DNA from: Amblyornis subalaris
Lineage: Eukaryota; Chordata; Aves; Passeriformes; Ptilonorhynchidae
Length of the DNA stretch: 64,000 nucleotides
Assembly (NCBI GenBank): GCA_018881555.1
Contig: JACAXG010000064.1
Coordinates: 992,001-1,056,000, forward strand
Reading direction: 5' to 3'
Shown: one piece after another, positions 51,573 through 63,329 of the stretch
How positions within the stretch are numbered: position 1 is the first letter of the stretch
Layout: each line of letters opens with the position of its first letter
Notes under the pieces: generated by a model
Databases searched by the model: none
What the model was told of the DNA's origin: nothing
What the model saw: only the letters and a program-made list of their open reading frames with translations
Position numbers and translations under genes: made by a program

Positions 51573-51760
51573 GGGGAGGCCCTGGCACAGGTTGCCCAGA
51601 GAAGCTGTGGCTGCCCCATGCCTGGAAGTGTTTGAGGCTGGGCTGGATGGGACCCTGAACAATCTGGTCTAGTGGAAGGTGTCCCTGCCCATGGCAGGGG
51701 ATTGGAATGAGATGATCCTTAAGCTCTCTTCCAATCCAAACCATTCCATGATTATATGAT
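51573..51760 (+). mobile_element. CR1 LINE 3' end
   Basis: Plus-strand order: CCTGGCACAGGTTGCCCAGA, AGCTGTGGCTGCCCCATG, CTGGGCTGGATGGGACCCTG, GTCTAGTGGAAGGTGTCCCT, ATGATCCTTAAGCTCTCTTC, AACCATTCCATGATTATATG. This is the CR1 3' terminus in sense orientation. Confidence 0.95.
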
Positions 51761-52738
51761 AACACATATTTGGTCTGTGTCTTTGCATGTTGTGGCAAAT
51801 TTGCTGTAGCCAGCTTTTTATTCTAGTGGTCAACTATTCTCATTATTTGTGTAGATCTTTCATCAAGGCTGCTGGAAGGAAATATAAAACCTCTCAGCTT
51901 CCAGCCACAGCATCACCAAGAAAAAGAAGGAAAGCAGAGGGAATTCTTCCCATTGGTAAGATGTTTCTCAAANGTGAAATATTAAGTCCAGGACTTTTAC
52001 AATCCTTCCGTGAGTAGCAGTGTGTGGTGCACCCAGTGCAGCAGCAGTTGTGGTGATGCCTCCCCCCCAGGCCACATTATGATCTGAGAAATGCTCATTA
52101 GGCCTCAACATTGATGAACTGCACCTGNGCTGAACCTGTCTGGGGCTTATCAGGAACACTGTCTGCTCCCAGGAACTCGTGCTGTCTAATGAGCTCCTGC
52201 TTTCTTTTTTAATGAACAGCCTTGGAAACTTTTAGTTTCCTGAATAACAACCCAAGTGGGACAATATTTTTGTTCTCAAACTTTCAGAGAAAGCCACTGA
52301 CCTGAATTGTGGCCAGGATGAAACACTGTTATAACCAAAGCCCACTCTCTTGTGGCCCTAGAAACAGTGGCCCAAAGTGAGACCTTTGAGCTCTCTGGGA
52401 CCACAGAGGGCTGTATCAGCATCTTCCTCCGAGTGGGACCTCTCTGAGCCAGAGAACTCACAAGTTTGCAGTACTTGGGGGATCACTGAACAATGACAGA
52501 TCCAGGGCTGATACCCCCGATTCCTCAACCCTTCACCCACTGAGGAGATGAAAAGGCATGTGAAGTCAGTATTCCACTACCTTTGAGGGGAATTTTTCAC
52601 AGGTACCTTGTACAGACTCTTTATGTCTCTGTGCATGCAGGTGCCCATATGCTATTGCAAATATGGGAGAAATGCTGCTCTCCTGGATTCTTAAATACCT
52701 TAAATTTGTAAGCAAGTGAGGCCTGGAAGTAAGTTAGT
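51761..52738. other. no gene seen
   Basis: About 980 bp. No gene or repeat is recognised. Confidence 0.45.
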
Positions 52739-53160
52739 GTTATGGTACAGTAAATCCTATGTAGTAAATCCTATGCGAATCCTTTGCTGAATTGTTTAAC
52801 TTAAGTTATAATTTAAGTTAAATGCTGTTAAGGTGATGTTAATTTTAAGTTAAGTGCTGTTAGGCTTAAGTGCTGTTAAGTTTAAATTAAGTGCTGTTGG
52901 GCCTTTAGGCGTATTCTTTTTTATCCTTACCCTTTCTATCCTTTTGTGTCTTCCCCCATCCCACCTCCACATAGATAGTTTTGGGCATAGTTCAGTTTGG
53001 ACTGATTGATTCTGGATTTTTTTGTTTGCTTTTCCTCAGTGTGCCTTAACCATCTACTAAGTGGTAGAGTGAACCTTGCAAAGGAACTTCGTGGTGCTGT
53101 CACTGATACCTTCGTGGTGTCTTTACTGATACCTTTTCCAGTGATTCTTTAAGTGATNTT
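52739..53160. mobile_element. LTR-like interspersed repeat with internal tandem units
   Basis: Resembles a repeat I remember from songbird genomes, near endogenous retroviruses. A 14-bp unit AGTAAATCCTATGT is doubled at about 52749-52776. Four degenerate copies of (T)TAAGTGCTGTTA follow at about 52815-52900, then GGCCTTTAGGCGTATTC, CCCATCCCACCTCCACATAG, GGCATAGTTCAGTTTGGACT and CCTCAGTGTGCCTTAA. Termini and class are not established. Confidence 0.55.
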
Positions 53161-53510
53161 AAAACACTCATTTGCGACAAAATCACATCGTAAGGACAAA
53201 GTGAGGTCCTGTACCTGGTTTCACTGGTGACTTACCTGGATGACAACAACAGTACAAGCTGCCCAACGCTCCATCCCAAGCAAGGAATCATCCTTGTGCC
53301 CCAAGGCAATATCTCCCNGCTAAAATTAGCACTGAGACCACTTTCCCTCTTTGATTAGGCAGCACTACATTAATAGTTTTGTGAGTGAAACCCTGATCTC
53401 TTCAAGTCAGGGGAGGTCAAGCTGTTCAATTTGGTATCCTAAGATCTTGCCCTTTAGCTCCACAAAGTTAAGGTGCAGGAAGTCTCTAACCGTAACTCCA
53501 GCCCACCATG
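53161..53510. other. no gene seen
   Basis: About 350 bp without a recognised feature. Confidence 0.45.
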
Positions 53511-53556
53511 CTCTGACTCTGCTCTTGTGCATCCTCTGACTCTGCTCTTGTGCGTC
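53511..53556. repeat. tandem duplication, 23-bp unit
   Basis: The unit CTCTGACTCTGCTCTTGTGC plus (A/G)TC occurs twice head to tail with one mismatch. Confidence 0.95.
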
Positions 53557-53669
53557 CTCTAAGCAGTTTCCTTTTGCTTATTCTGTACTGCAGTCATCTG
53601 GGAACAGCACAGCTGGGTATTTGATGAAGGTTCATACTTCACTCTGCACGTACTTTTGTCAAAAAAGCT

Positions 53670-53675
53670 TTTATT
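53670..53675 (-). promoter_or_regulatory. candidate poly(A) signal AATAAA
   Basis: Minus strand reads GCATTGCAATAAAAGC. Sequence 20-40 bases downstream (GTACGTGCAGAGTG) is moderately GT-rich, as expected for a downstream element. Confidence 0.4.
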
Positions 53676-53769
53676 GCAATGCAAAATATCTTCTGTATAT
53701 GACATCTTTCTGCCCCCCAACCCCCTTAAATTTAATGAGTAATCCTTTCTGGGTTTGTACATTGTGATT

Positions 53770-53985
53770 CTTGTGTGTATGTATGAATATATATACATAT
53801 CTATATATCTATCAATCTATAGATATTATATTAATACAATCATATATAAATCTGGACCTATATCATTTTATATATACACATATCACTAGATATATGTGTG
53901 TGTGTGCATATACACATACATACATTACATATACACTATATACACATATATGCACACACATACATATGGTATAATCATAAACATC
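53770..53985. repeat. mixed TA/CA/TACA low-complexity tract
   Basis: Long imperfect run of ATATAC, ATCTAT, TGTGTG and ACATAC units over about 215 bases, inside the candidate 3' UTR. Confidence 0.9.
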
Positions 53986-55330
53986 TGTTGGTTGTCAAGG
54001 GACTTTTCTTTAACAAAATAAGTTCCATCAGTGGATTTTACTTCTGTAGTGCAATTTTACAGGAAGTTAACATTTCCACATTCAATATAAAAGAAACAAT
54101 ATACATTTGAAAACGTGCCATAGGATTTTTAATGAAAAAATTAGAAAAGTGCATTATTTTACAACACTACAGTAAATGATTCTTTTTTTTTTTTTCTCTG
54201 TAAAGACATTGTAAAATATATACAGGGTTGCGTAGTGCATTCATTACAAAAGAAAGATGCAATCCCTTGCATAAATTACATATTGTACAGGGGTTCGCTG
54301 TCTACTTGGACTTGTAAACATTTGTGTGATACAGTTTTCATTCTTTAAGTAAGCTGCAATACATCTTATTTTCATTTGACTGTTGTTGCATTCTGACTCC
54401 AGTACGGCATTCTAAGGCCATGTGTGAAGGCATCCTCTCCCATGACGGAGAAGGCCAGGAAAAGAAATGAAAACACAAAAGAGTCTTTAATTTGGTTCTC
54501 TGTAATCAAGTTATCACTGATTTAACAAATCACATCTTGATGCTTATGACCTGATCTTTCTCCTTTGCTAGGACCCGCTCAACAACTATGTTGAAGTTTA
54601 GAGGTCTGAAACGAGCAGAGAAAACAGCTTCCAGGAGGTAAATTCCCAGTGCAGTCTCCACAGCCAAGCAGCTCCTCTTTCTAGATGACCATGCTCCTAA
54701 TGCTCTGTGTGCTGCACAGAAAATGTATCAGCCAGGGTAGAAATTTAGAGAGTTTTGCTCTATCTCAGGCTGCTGAGGGCCTTTAGAATGCCGTCAATAC
54801 ACCGTCGGTAAGTCCGCATATGCACATTCAAAGAAGTACAAAAATGCACCAAAAAGTGTCAAGAGATCCAAAAGAGACATAGCATCAACACACACTCACA
54901 AACACACACATACANGCACGCTTCTGTCTGAGCAGGAAGGCTCAGTCTCCAAAGTAGGATTCACAATTTAATTTCAACATGTATGTGTGTTTGGAAGAAA
55001 TCCAAGAATTTCCGTATAAACTCCTTAGGTCCCAAATTGAACACTTTTATCCCTGTTTCTCATAGATGAACAGTTTGTTGAAGTAAGAAATTGCACCTTG
55101 AAGAGACAGTATCCACATTCTTTTGGCCTACTGGAAACGACTGTTAAGCCCCCTCCCTTTCCCCACTGACCTATCCAGCTCCAATTCATTTCCTGTGCCA
55201 TTGTGTCACTAGGATCAAAAGTTTTACTNGGTACTCCTCAATGGCAACAAACAGCCACACAAATCTTAACAAGTCAAGGGAAGAGGAAAAATAAAGCATT
55301 TTTTTTTCTTCNGCAGTTCACTCCTGACCT

Positions 55331-57829
55331 TGCAAAAAAAAAAAAAAGAACAGATGGATTATTGGTTGTATAGCATATTATNGGAAATTTACATTCTGTA
55401 AAAGAAAGACATGTTAGGTTTGCATTCTAAAGAATGAGCCATTGCCTCATAATTCCTGCCTATTTCTTAGTTGTCAAAAGGTTTGTATAAGACAGGACTC
55501 TTTCTGAAGCATAAATTAGCTTTTTTTTCAGACAAGGTCAGCCCAAGTACTTACACCCAAACTAACTTTGTGTGGATTAACCAAATTTGTTAAAGTCCAA
55601 AAAAGCAGTGTTCAGAGTGGAACCCGAGAAATTACTTAATAAAGCCAACTGCAAGATCAACTGTCTTACACATCTTGTAACCTGGACACTGGGATCCCTC
55701 TCTTGTTATGCAGNTATTACACTTGTTCTCCAATAGCTGAATAACATTCCTGCACTAAGAAGTTATACAGAAAGTATCTGCCACAATGTAAATGCAGCTG
55801 AACAGCTGAAAAGGAGGTAAATTGCCATGAGAAGACTATTAGGTTGTGTTGAGCAAACCAGTTGTGCTGGTCAGTGGTGACCACACCAGACTCTGCTCTG
55901 CCAGTCTTCCTAAGAGAATGAAAAGGGCACAGTATTAACCACCAAGAGGAATTTCCTACTCCTGCAGTGTCTCTCCACGCTGGGCATTGAGAAGATATGC
56001 TAAAAAGGATGTTTTCTGGAAAACAGATGTGGCAGTAATGAATTCTTCAAAGAAAAGAGAATTCTCATGGCAATATCAGTCACCATAGGGCAACTGGAGC
56101 TTAGATGTTGAGGAATTTGAAAGGAATATACAGTGAAGACAAAAACCCCAGCTATTTGCCTTGCTGAAAGGATGTACATTTGCTCCACTTGGCCAATCTT
56201 TTGGGAAAACAGCAGCTGCTAAAGCAACCAGAAGAATTTGGCAAAGTTTTGGTGGTCACATTCAGATGACTGACATAATGAAGACAATGAGATGTGCCCA
56301 CTGCTGCATGCTGAACAAGAAACTTCAAACCACCCACTTCAGAGGGGTTTCTGAGAAGAAGAGCTTCAAATCAGAGAGGTGAGATAAATGTGGTAGAGAC
56401 TTCAAAGGAAGCATTAGAAGAAACAGTTATAGATCTGTCTATAGCTGCCACCTAAGTTCCATGTTTTGGGTCCTAAGGAGAATGCTGCCCTGAGCTCTTG
56501 CCCAGTGTGCAAGTTAGATATCAGCCCTGAATTCAGTGGGAATTAAGAGCCTCACTGCATGTATTGGAGCTGAGCTAAAATCCCTTCCCAAGATACTCCC
56601 AACACCAGGTCCAGTCAAGATGCCAGGATGATGCTTGTCAATAGGGCAGCTGAGGCATGACCCCTGTGTCAGCAATGGTATTGCCAAACAGGCCTTTTGG
56701 AAATCATTTTGTACAGTTGCAATTTCAGTCTCTGGGAGGCCAAAATCTCTTACACAGTCTACTTCAGATAACCTAATTAAACACTGTTATCAGATTAATT
56801 ATCCTCTGAACAATAATTATGATTAAGGAGTTGCATACCCACTCTGTAGAGAGAGACAGCAATAATGATTCAATGTTATTTCTCTAAAGGTCAATTTTGA
56901 TGATATTTTGACATGTAGAAACTGTCCAAACACAGTCAATACAAAGAGGTTTCTTTGCTATATTGTGACCTCCTGAACCCAGCCAGAGAAGCTTAATATT
57001 TCCCACACATTCCTATGGCTCTGGGGAGATGCTATTGAAGATGGACAAGGACACCACAATTCAGGCCTTTTGGATTTGCTGCAGGTGATAGGAGGGTTGG
57101 TGTAATTGATCTCTTCCATGGAATAGGAGATGGAGGATGCTCTAGAAGACACAATTTTCCCCACTTTCTCCTTGACACAAAGTTGGTANGGTGGTCTCAC
57201 CAACAACCCACTCCACAATGAGCCATCCATGGTCCATCCTTCCACACCTCCTGCCACTCCCACGAGGGAGGATGCTGGCAGATGACTGGAAAATAGATTA
57301 AAACCACAAAACTATGACTCTTTCTTTTTCTGAAACCACGCCATAGACCTTACCAATGGTCTAGAGACAATGAGCCAAACCACGGTGGCTCTTTACCTGC
57401 TCCTATAATTTGTGCTGGCCATTCTCCTGATGGCCTTCCCCCAGACAGACGCACTCCAAAGTTCCCATTGCAGGTTAACGCATTGCATCCCAGCCTGGGA
57501 AGAAATGGATCTCACCCATGCAGGGTTAGACACAAGTTGCATTTCCCATTTAATTCCCTACATATTGCTTTTAATCAATCTGTAGATTTCTTTTGTCAGT
57601 CGTAATTAGAGTGAACCATTTCCTTCCCCGGGGTGTAGTTGTGTAGCATAATGCTTTTCATTAATAGATGAGGGGGCAGAGTACAGAATGTGGTGATCTT
57701 GGGTCTGAACATACGTCCATGAAATGGCAAGCTAATGAGTTAATGTCTGGGTGGGAAAGGGGGGAGAGAATATGGAGAAAGCCAGAGGGTGGCTGTCTGT
57801 GAAATGGATCTCTCTTCTAGNCCCAAGAA
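55331..57829. other. no gene seen
   Basis: About 2.5 kb. A-run at about 55333-55346. The minus-strand open frame 56958-57263 contains an exon-like stretch, but no family match or convincing splice sites. The plus-strand frame at 56161-56382 is of chance length. Confidence 0.4.
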
Positions 57830-58110
57830 TAGCGCTCTGGATACAGCAATTACTGCAAGCTGTTCCACAGGCCAGATAAACAATGAATCAAAGCCAGGAA
57901 AGTGGTATCAGAACTCAAGCATGAGGAAGATGCATTACGGAGCACAGTTTCAATTATTATATTTGCCAGCTCCACTTGTAAATTCGCCAGCTCTGATAAA
58001 TGTTATCATCCTGTTGTTTGCTCTGCATTCCTCAAAGTGAACTAAAAGACAACGCAGCTTGGAACTGTGAATATTAATTACCAATAAAATTGCAGCATTA
58101 ATCTTTCCCC
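57830..58110. promoter_or_regulatory. candidate conserved non-coding element
   Basis: Judged only by composition and motifs: GCAATTACTGCAAGC, CAATTATTATATTTGCC, GATAAATGTTATC at 57995-58007 (two GATA cores in inverted orientation with 3 bases between), AATATTAATTACC and GCATTAATC. No repeat similarity and no open frame of note. Conservation cannot be seen from one sequence. Confidence 0.25.
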
Positions 58111-61100
58111 CGCCACACCCCTTTTTATTTTTTCCCAATCTGTTGTGGGTGTTAATGCATGGCAGCACTCCTTACAGTGTCAGAAAGCAAGGTGAAGGAG
58201 GGCTTTTGGATATTTATTAATTACAGTATTCACGGAAGGAGAGACAAATGAAGGCTGGAGGCTCTAGGGATATTTCCAGCCTAAAATTAGCAGGCAGCTT
58301 CGAATGACTGGATTCCATAAAGCAGAATACAGCTGCATAAAATATGCAGGTTGACTGTTGGTTTTAGGTCTTACTGCTTTTCCATTTTTTCCGGGTTTAG
58401 GAAAGACTGTTCATGGTGAGCAGTAGCTGGAGGCACTGATATANTATCTAGCAGTAAATAGAAAAAAGGTTCCCATTCCACTTTCAGGAAACGGGTACAA
58501 ACCAGGACTCATTGCATGGCACTCAAATCAGTTGGCTTCAGGGGAAGGCCCTGCCTACNCAGGCTTTACACAAGGAGAGAATTTGCTTATGTCCTCTTGC
58601 ACTTGGGAGCACCAGGAGGANGAAATAGCATCACTAACATAAGACATCCCAGACACCACCACTGCTTAGGATGGGCTGGCTGAATAAAACCTTGGTTTCA
58701 ATGGAGACAGCAGTAAAAGCCTGACTGGANAGTCAGGAACTCCATGAATCTCCTCACCAGCAGTAATCAGTGGAACACTGGGGTAGGCCTTGACTGAGCA
58801 GAGGACAGTCAGTCTGCCAGAGTTATTCTTCACAGATTAAACTACAAAAGCTCTTCAGCATCACCTCACAGCAGTTTCAACTGGAAATAACAAAATTACT
58901 CCTGCTGCGGAGAAGAATTTCTTATTCCCCGTCTTTCTTCTTGCCTTCCTGCTACTTTTTTTGGGTGAAAGTTCCTTGGCCATATTCATTATATGCATCT
59001 TAAATAACTGAAAACTGCATTTTTGCAAAGGGTTTCATCAGGTTTTCATGGCTTTAATTCAGCCTCTGAGCTCAGACTAACTGGCATAAGAGTCCCAGGG
59101 CACCTTCAATCTGTAATCAATTTCTCTGTGTCCAATGCCATTATTCCATTTGTTATAATTTTGGTGAATTTTTATGATAGCTGATCCTTTTTATATGATT
59201 TATCTTGCTCAAGTTCTCAACATAAAGTTTGATTTAAAACTTAGATGACAGCAGGTTGGTCAAAAAGACAGTATTTTCTTTTCCAGTTTTGTGAGTGTTA
59301 CATATTTCTGGTTGATGAAAGTAGCAGTGGTGTGATTTTCATTGTAATTTGTGCAATATTCCAGTCAGTAATAGTGTCTTGTTGAAATATGCATGAATAA
59401 GTCCATAACATTAGTGTAATGGACACACTCCAACACATCTCTCACATCTGGCTTCCTCATAAAGATTTTAGATGACTATCTTAATTAGATCTTAATATTA
59501 GCTGAAATATTACATAAAGCTAAATGAGGACATAAACTTCAGCTGAAAGCTACTTGTACCCAAACCCCTGCCCTCCGGTCTGCCCACACCAAATAGTTCT
59601 GGTATATTTTCATGCTTCATCTTGATTCCACTGATTGCTCCTTTTTAAGCTTTTAGCAACAAATCAAGCTCTTTTTTTCCTTAACAAAAACTTTCGACTC
59701 TGTCAGAGAAAACAAGGATTTACCTTGCTTAGGTCTGATTCACAATAATCTTGATTACTGCCCTGGCATTTCATTGATCGAAGCACTAGGAAACTAATGA
59801 GAAAATGTACAATACAGTAGATTAACTTGATCACTTCCCTCTTTTCTTTTTCTTTCTTTTCCTCTCTCTTTTTTTTTTTTTATTTTAATAATGTCTATTT
59901 CAACCTAATGAGCTGTTACAGAGAGTTCAAAGAGAAGTCTATTGCTGAAGGTCACTGTACATCTTCTCCATTCATTAACAACCAAGAAGCTACTTTGGAC
60001 TCTTGAAGGAACGTCCAAACGCCCCTTCTAGAGCTGTTCTATTACAGTTATCCCTGTAAAGCAGATACATGTACAAAGTTCTGGCAAAGCAGTGCCAGTT
60101 AGATCAGTCAGGATCTTCCTTACACAGTAATGAAGACCAAGTGGAGACTTGTGTCTGCATTGTTCTATTAAGTTTCCTCTTGTTTCCATATCACAGCATG
60201 CAAAGTCAAAGCTATTTTGGTGCTTCACTGATCAAACTGATTTTTCCCTTTGATGATAATATGAAATATGATAGGATAATAGGGTTGTTATATAATCAAA
60301 GTCGACAGCAGGGAGCTAAATTTGTGTTGTTTTGATGAAGAGCACATTAGTGTGACATAAATAGACTAATCTGATTTATTATTATTATTTCTAATGCTTA
60401 ATAATAGGGAAGGGTAGGGGAAATGAGACTCTGGGGAATGAGAGTGCATCACAAAGTGATAGCAGACATTAGGATGTCTAGTCATAAGCAGCACCACTAC
60501 TACCTGCCTGTAGCTGAATTTCAAAAGAGCAAGGAGTGAGCACGAGAAGTTCTTCTGAAAGAAATAATGCCTTAAGTGGAATAAACCAAATAATGTACCA
60601 GCGAAAATATTCTGTGAAAAGCAGTGTTGTGGGAAGAAAACATGTAGAGCAATAAGAAGTCAGACAGAATGGACAAAAGTCAGCTCATCTTTCACTGGCT
60701 GACTTTTCACATCTAACTAAAAAGCTGGGATTAACCTTGGACGAAAGCTTCCCTTTCATGATACTGTCTGTTCCAGTTCCAGCCAGCCCAAGCCATTATT
60801 CACACATCACTCAAGAACCACAAAAACTACTAAAGAGAGGGGCATATTTTGCCTGGTGTACTCAAGTGTACACACAAGAGTTCTTGTGTCTGGCTGCTCA
60901 CAAAGCAAAGTCCTGGAAGAGATTCCTTGCAAAGGAAATGTCCTGCCAATTCTACAAAATCCTGTGTGTAGCAAAAATACGGATTGGACAGAATTGTGGG
61001 CTCTTCAGTCAGAAAGCAAAATAAATGTATTTGAAAATCCCAAGGAATGCAGATACATTCAAGCAAAACACTTTCCCACATACACACTCATTATAGCTTT

Positions 61101-63038
61101 TAGATTTAAAAGCATGGCTACAGACATCTACTCTGGCTCCTCCAAATCAACATACACAGATTTCTTCAACTACATCTACAAACTTCAACTAAGCTAAAGC
61201 AGAGCTATTACAAAGCCATTGAGTTTTAATGCAGGGACTCTAAGTGGCAGATAACCCATGACATGCTGAGGTAAGGTTCTCCCCTGGTTGAATACCCCAC
61301 GTATTAAAATTTACTCTTCAGTTATGGTTCCAGAGGAAAGATTTCATAATGAATCAGCTAGAGTATGTAAAGTTTTGAATTTCTCCAGTTCAACATGATT
61401 TATAGGACCTTTGAAGACTATTTTTATATGTAGCAGAAATAATAATTTCTTCTTTTCTTAAAGGAAAAGATAAAAAAAGCTAACCAATATTTTATGAGAT
61501 GTAACTGCTTTTTTCTTTTGAAAGTTTTTGCTAAAAGTCCTGTCACAAAAATTCTCCTTTGCCAGGCAGACAAAATTCCACTCGAATTCCTCAAAGCCCC
61601 AAATTTTTCCTGCTTCTCTCCAGTGTCAAATACACCCAGCAGCTGTACATGATACGGACGTGCATATTCCAGGCATACTTTTTCTAGTCTCCATAGAAGG
61701 AAAGGAGACCAACATTTAGTTGCACTTCTGGGGTAACACAAGCAAAGATGAAAAAATGTGAATTTGGAGAGCACTGTGAACCCTATGGGCTGCTGTCAGG
61801 GGAAGCAGCTTCTGGGTGTTAAACACTGAGGTGGTTTAACACATCCTGAAACTGCTTTTTTGGGTATTCTTGCTTTGATCCTTCTGCCATCAGTGTTTGC
61901 CCTAGGACATGGTACTGGCAGCACAGCATTGATGCACCCAGCATGCTCCACACATTACTCTGAAAAAGTCCATCCTCTTCCATCCTCATCAAGAATTCTG
62001 TTATTCCTTCACTAATCTTAATGGAGGATTTCATGCCACAGCAATTTCTAAACCCAAGGGAAGCTGGATAACGGAGTCAAAGTCATGGATAACTTGCTTT
62101 TCATTTACTTGTTGAAAGGCAGATGTGGAGAACATGAACATATTTGATAGTTAAAATTTTAAAGCCAAGGAGAAGGCAACAGAGGAGGAATGACATTCTT
62201 TATTTCTCCCTATTAATGCTCCTTATAGGTGCCTCTTTGAGAGGATATCAACATCCATCAGCACACAGAGCTCTGAGCTGTGCACACACCATCTAGTTTT
62301 AAGGGTAAAAAAAAGGATTATTGCTTTTACACTGAGAGCACAAAATGGTAGAATCAGCAGGAAGTGATTAGTGCCAAAAAGAAATGAGTTTTGTATGGCA
62401 AATTAACACGGAAAGCGATTTAAAGTTAGAATTAAATCAGAGACAAAGGTGCAGGTTCATAAAACTCCCAGTCCTACCCTTGTAAAATCAAAGATAAATC
62501 TCCAAAAGCACTAAATCCCAAGTAATCATTGAAAATTCCTGTTCTCTTAAAAGGGAGCTGGATTAGGCCTCTAATTTGGTTCTGTGAAGTCTGTTTGGTC
62601 CAGATGAACAACTGAGAGATGGTCAATGTCCAAGGAACAACTCTATGACATGGTCTCAACATCCTCCACTACAACCTGCCAGCGCAACTGCTCCCACTGT
62701 TACCCTCCAAACACTGGAGTAAAGCTATTTTTGCCCATTACTACCTAATGCATTTTGCCTTTGCCTAGCAAAAAAAGCAATATCACATCTAATCTCACAA
62801 GTTCCCAGTGAGCCAAACACAAGATACTGTCCCTTGAATTCTTCCTGAGACCAACAAAGGCTTTCCATTATTTACAAATCAAAAGCATTTAGAGACAATC
62901 ATCTTTATTTTTTTATTTAAAACAAGGAATGCCCTGTCACTATTATATAAGAAAAAATATACATCCTCCTATTTATACCCATCTTAACCAAGCATTCCAA
63001 AAAATATAATTCCTATTCATGCAGGTAATTGCTGCACA
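58111..63038. other. no gene seen
   Basis: About 4.9 kb, AT-rich and nearly free of recognised repeats. A polypyrimidine tract lies at about 59830-59880. Short TTATTATT run at 60378-60392. Open frames at 60737-61024, 60856-61197 and 61424-61774 match nothing known to me. Confidence 0.4.
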
Positions 63039-63039
63039 A

Positions 63040-63123
<84 letters not shown>

Positions 63124-63124
63124 T
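63039..63124. repeat. (AAT)n microsatellite, about 28 units
   Basis: Uninterrupted ATA/AAT trinucleotide array over about 86 bases. Open frames through it (poly-Ile, poly-Leu) are artefacts. Confidence 0.98.
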
Positions 63125-63329
63125 TATAAATTAAATAAAAATAACAAAATTCACTCTTTTGTTCCAACAATTCTCCAAATTTATCTTAAAAATTCCATTT
63201 GCAAATTGTCGGAACAGTAGAAAATTATAAAATTAAATATGGTTAAATTAATAGGATTATTTGCTTTTGATTATTAATTCCATTGCTAGTTTTTCTTGTG
63301 TTTGTATTATGCATACCAGTTTTACAAAG

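Larger units (their letters stand above)
53645..55330 (-). other. candidate 3' UTR of a minus-strand transcript
   Basis: Inference, not proven. On the minus strand the region is free of interspersed repeats I recognise, AT-rich, and dense in UGUA-type and AU-rich motifs. It ends in a canonical AATAAA (53675-53670) about 20 bases before a suitable cleavage zone. Further candidate signals are ATTAAA at about 54132-54127 and 54490-54484. No coding exon was found directly upstream on the minus strand. A plus-strand splice-site pair around 54769-54807 is an alternative reading of part of the region. Gene identity is unknown. Confidence 0.35.

Noticed and set aside
56958..57263. Minus-strand frame with an exon-like stretch (EEINYTNPPITC)
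   Set aside because: No convincing splice acceptor and no protein recognised.
63039..63124. CRISPR-like array
   Set aside because: It is a simple trinucleotide repeat in a vertebrate genome, with no spacers.
62973..63220. Poly-Leu and poly-Ile open frames
   Set aside because: Products of reading through the (AAT)n microsatellite.
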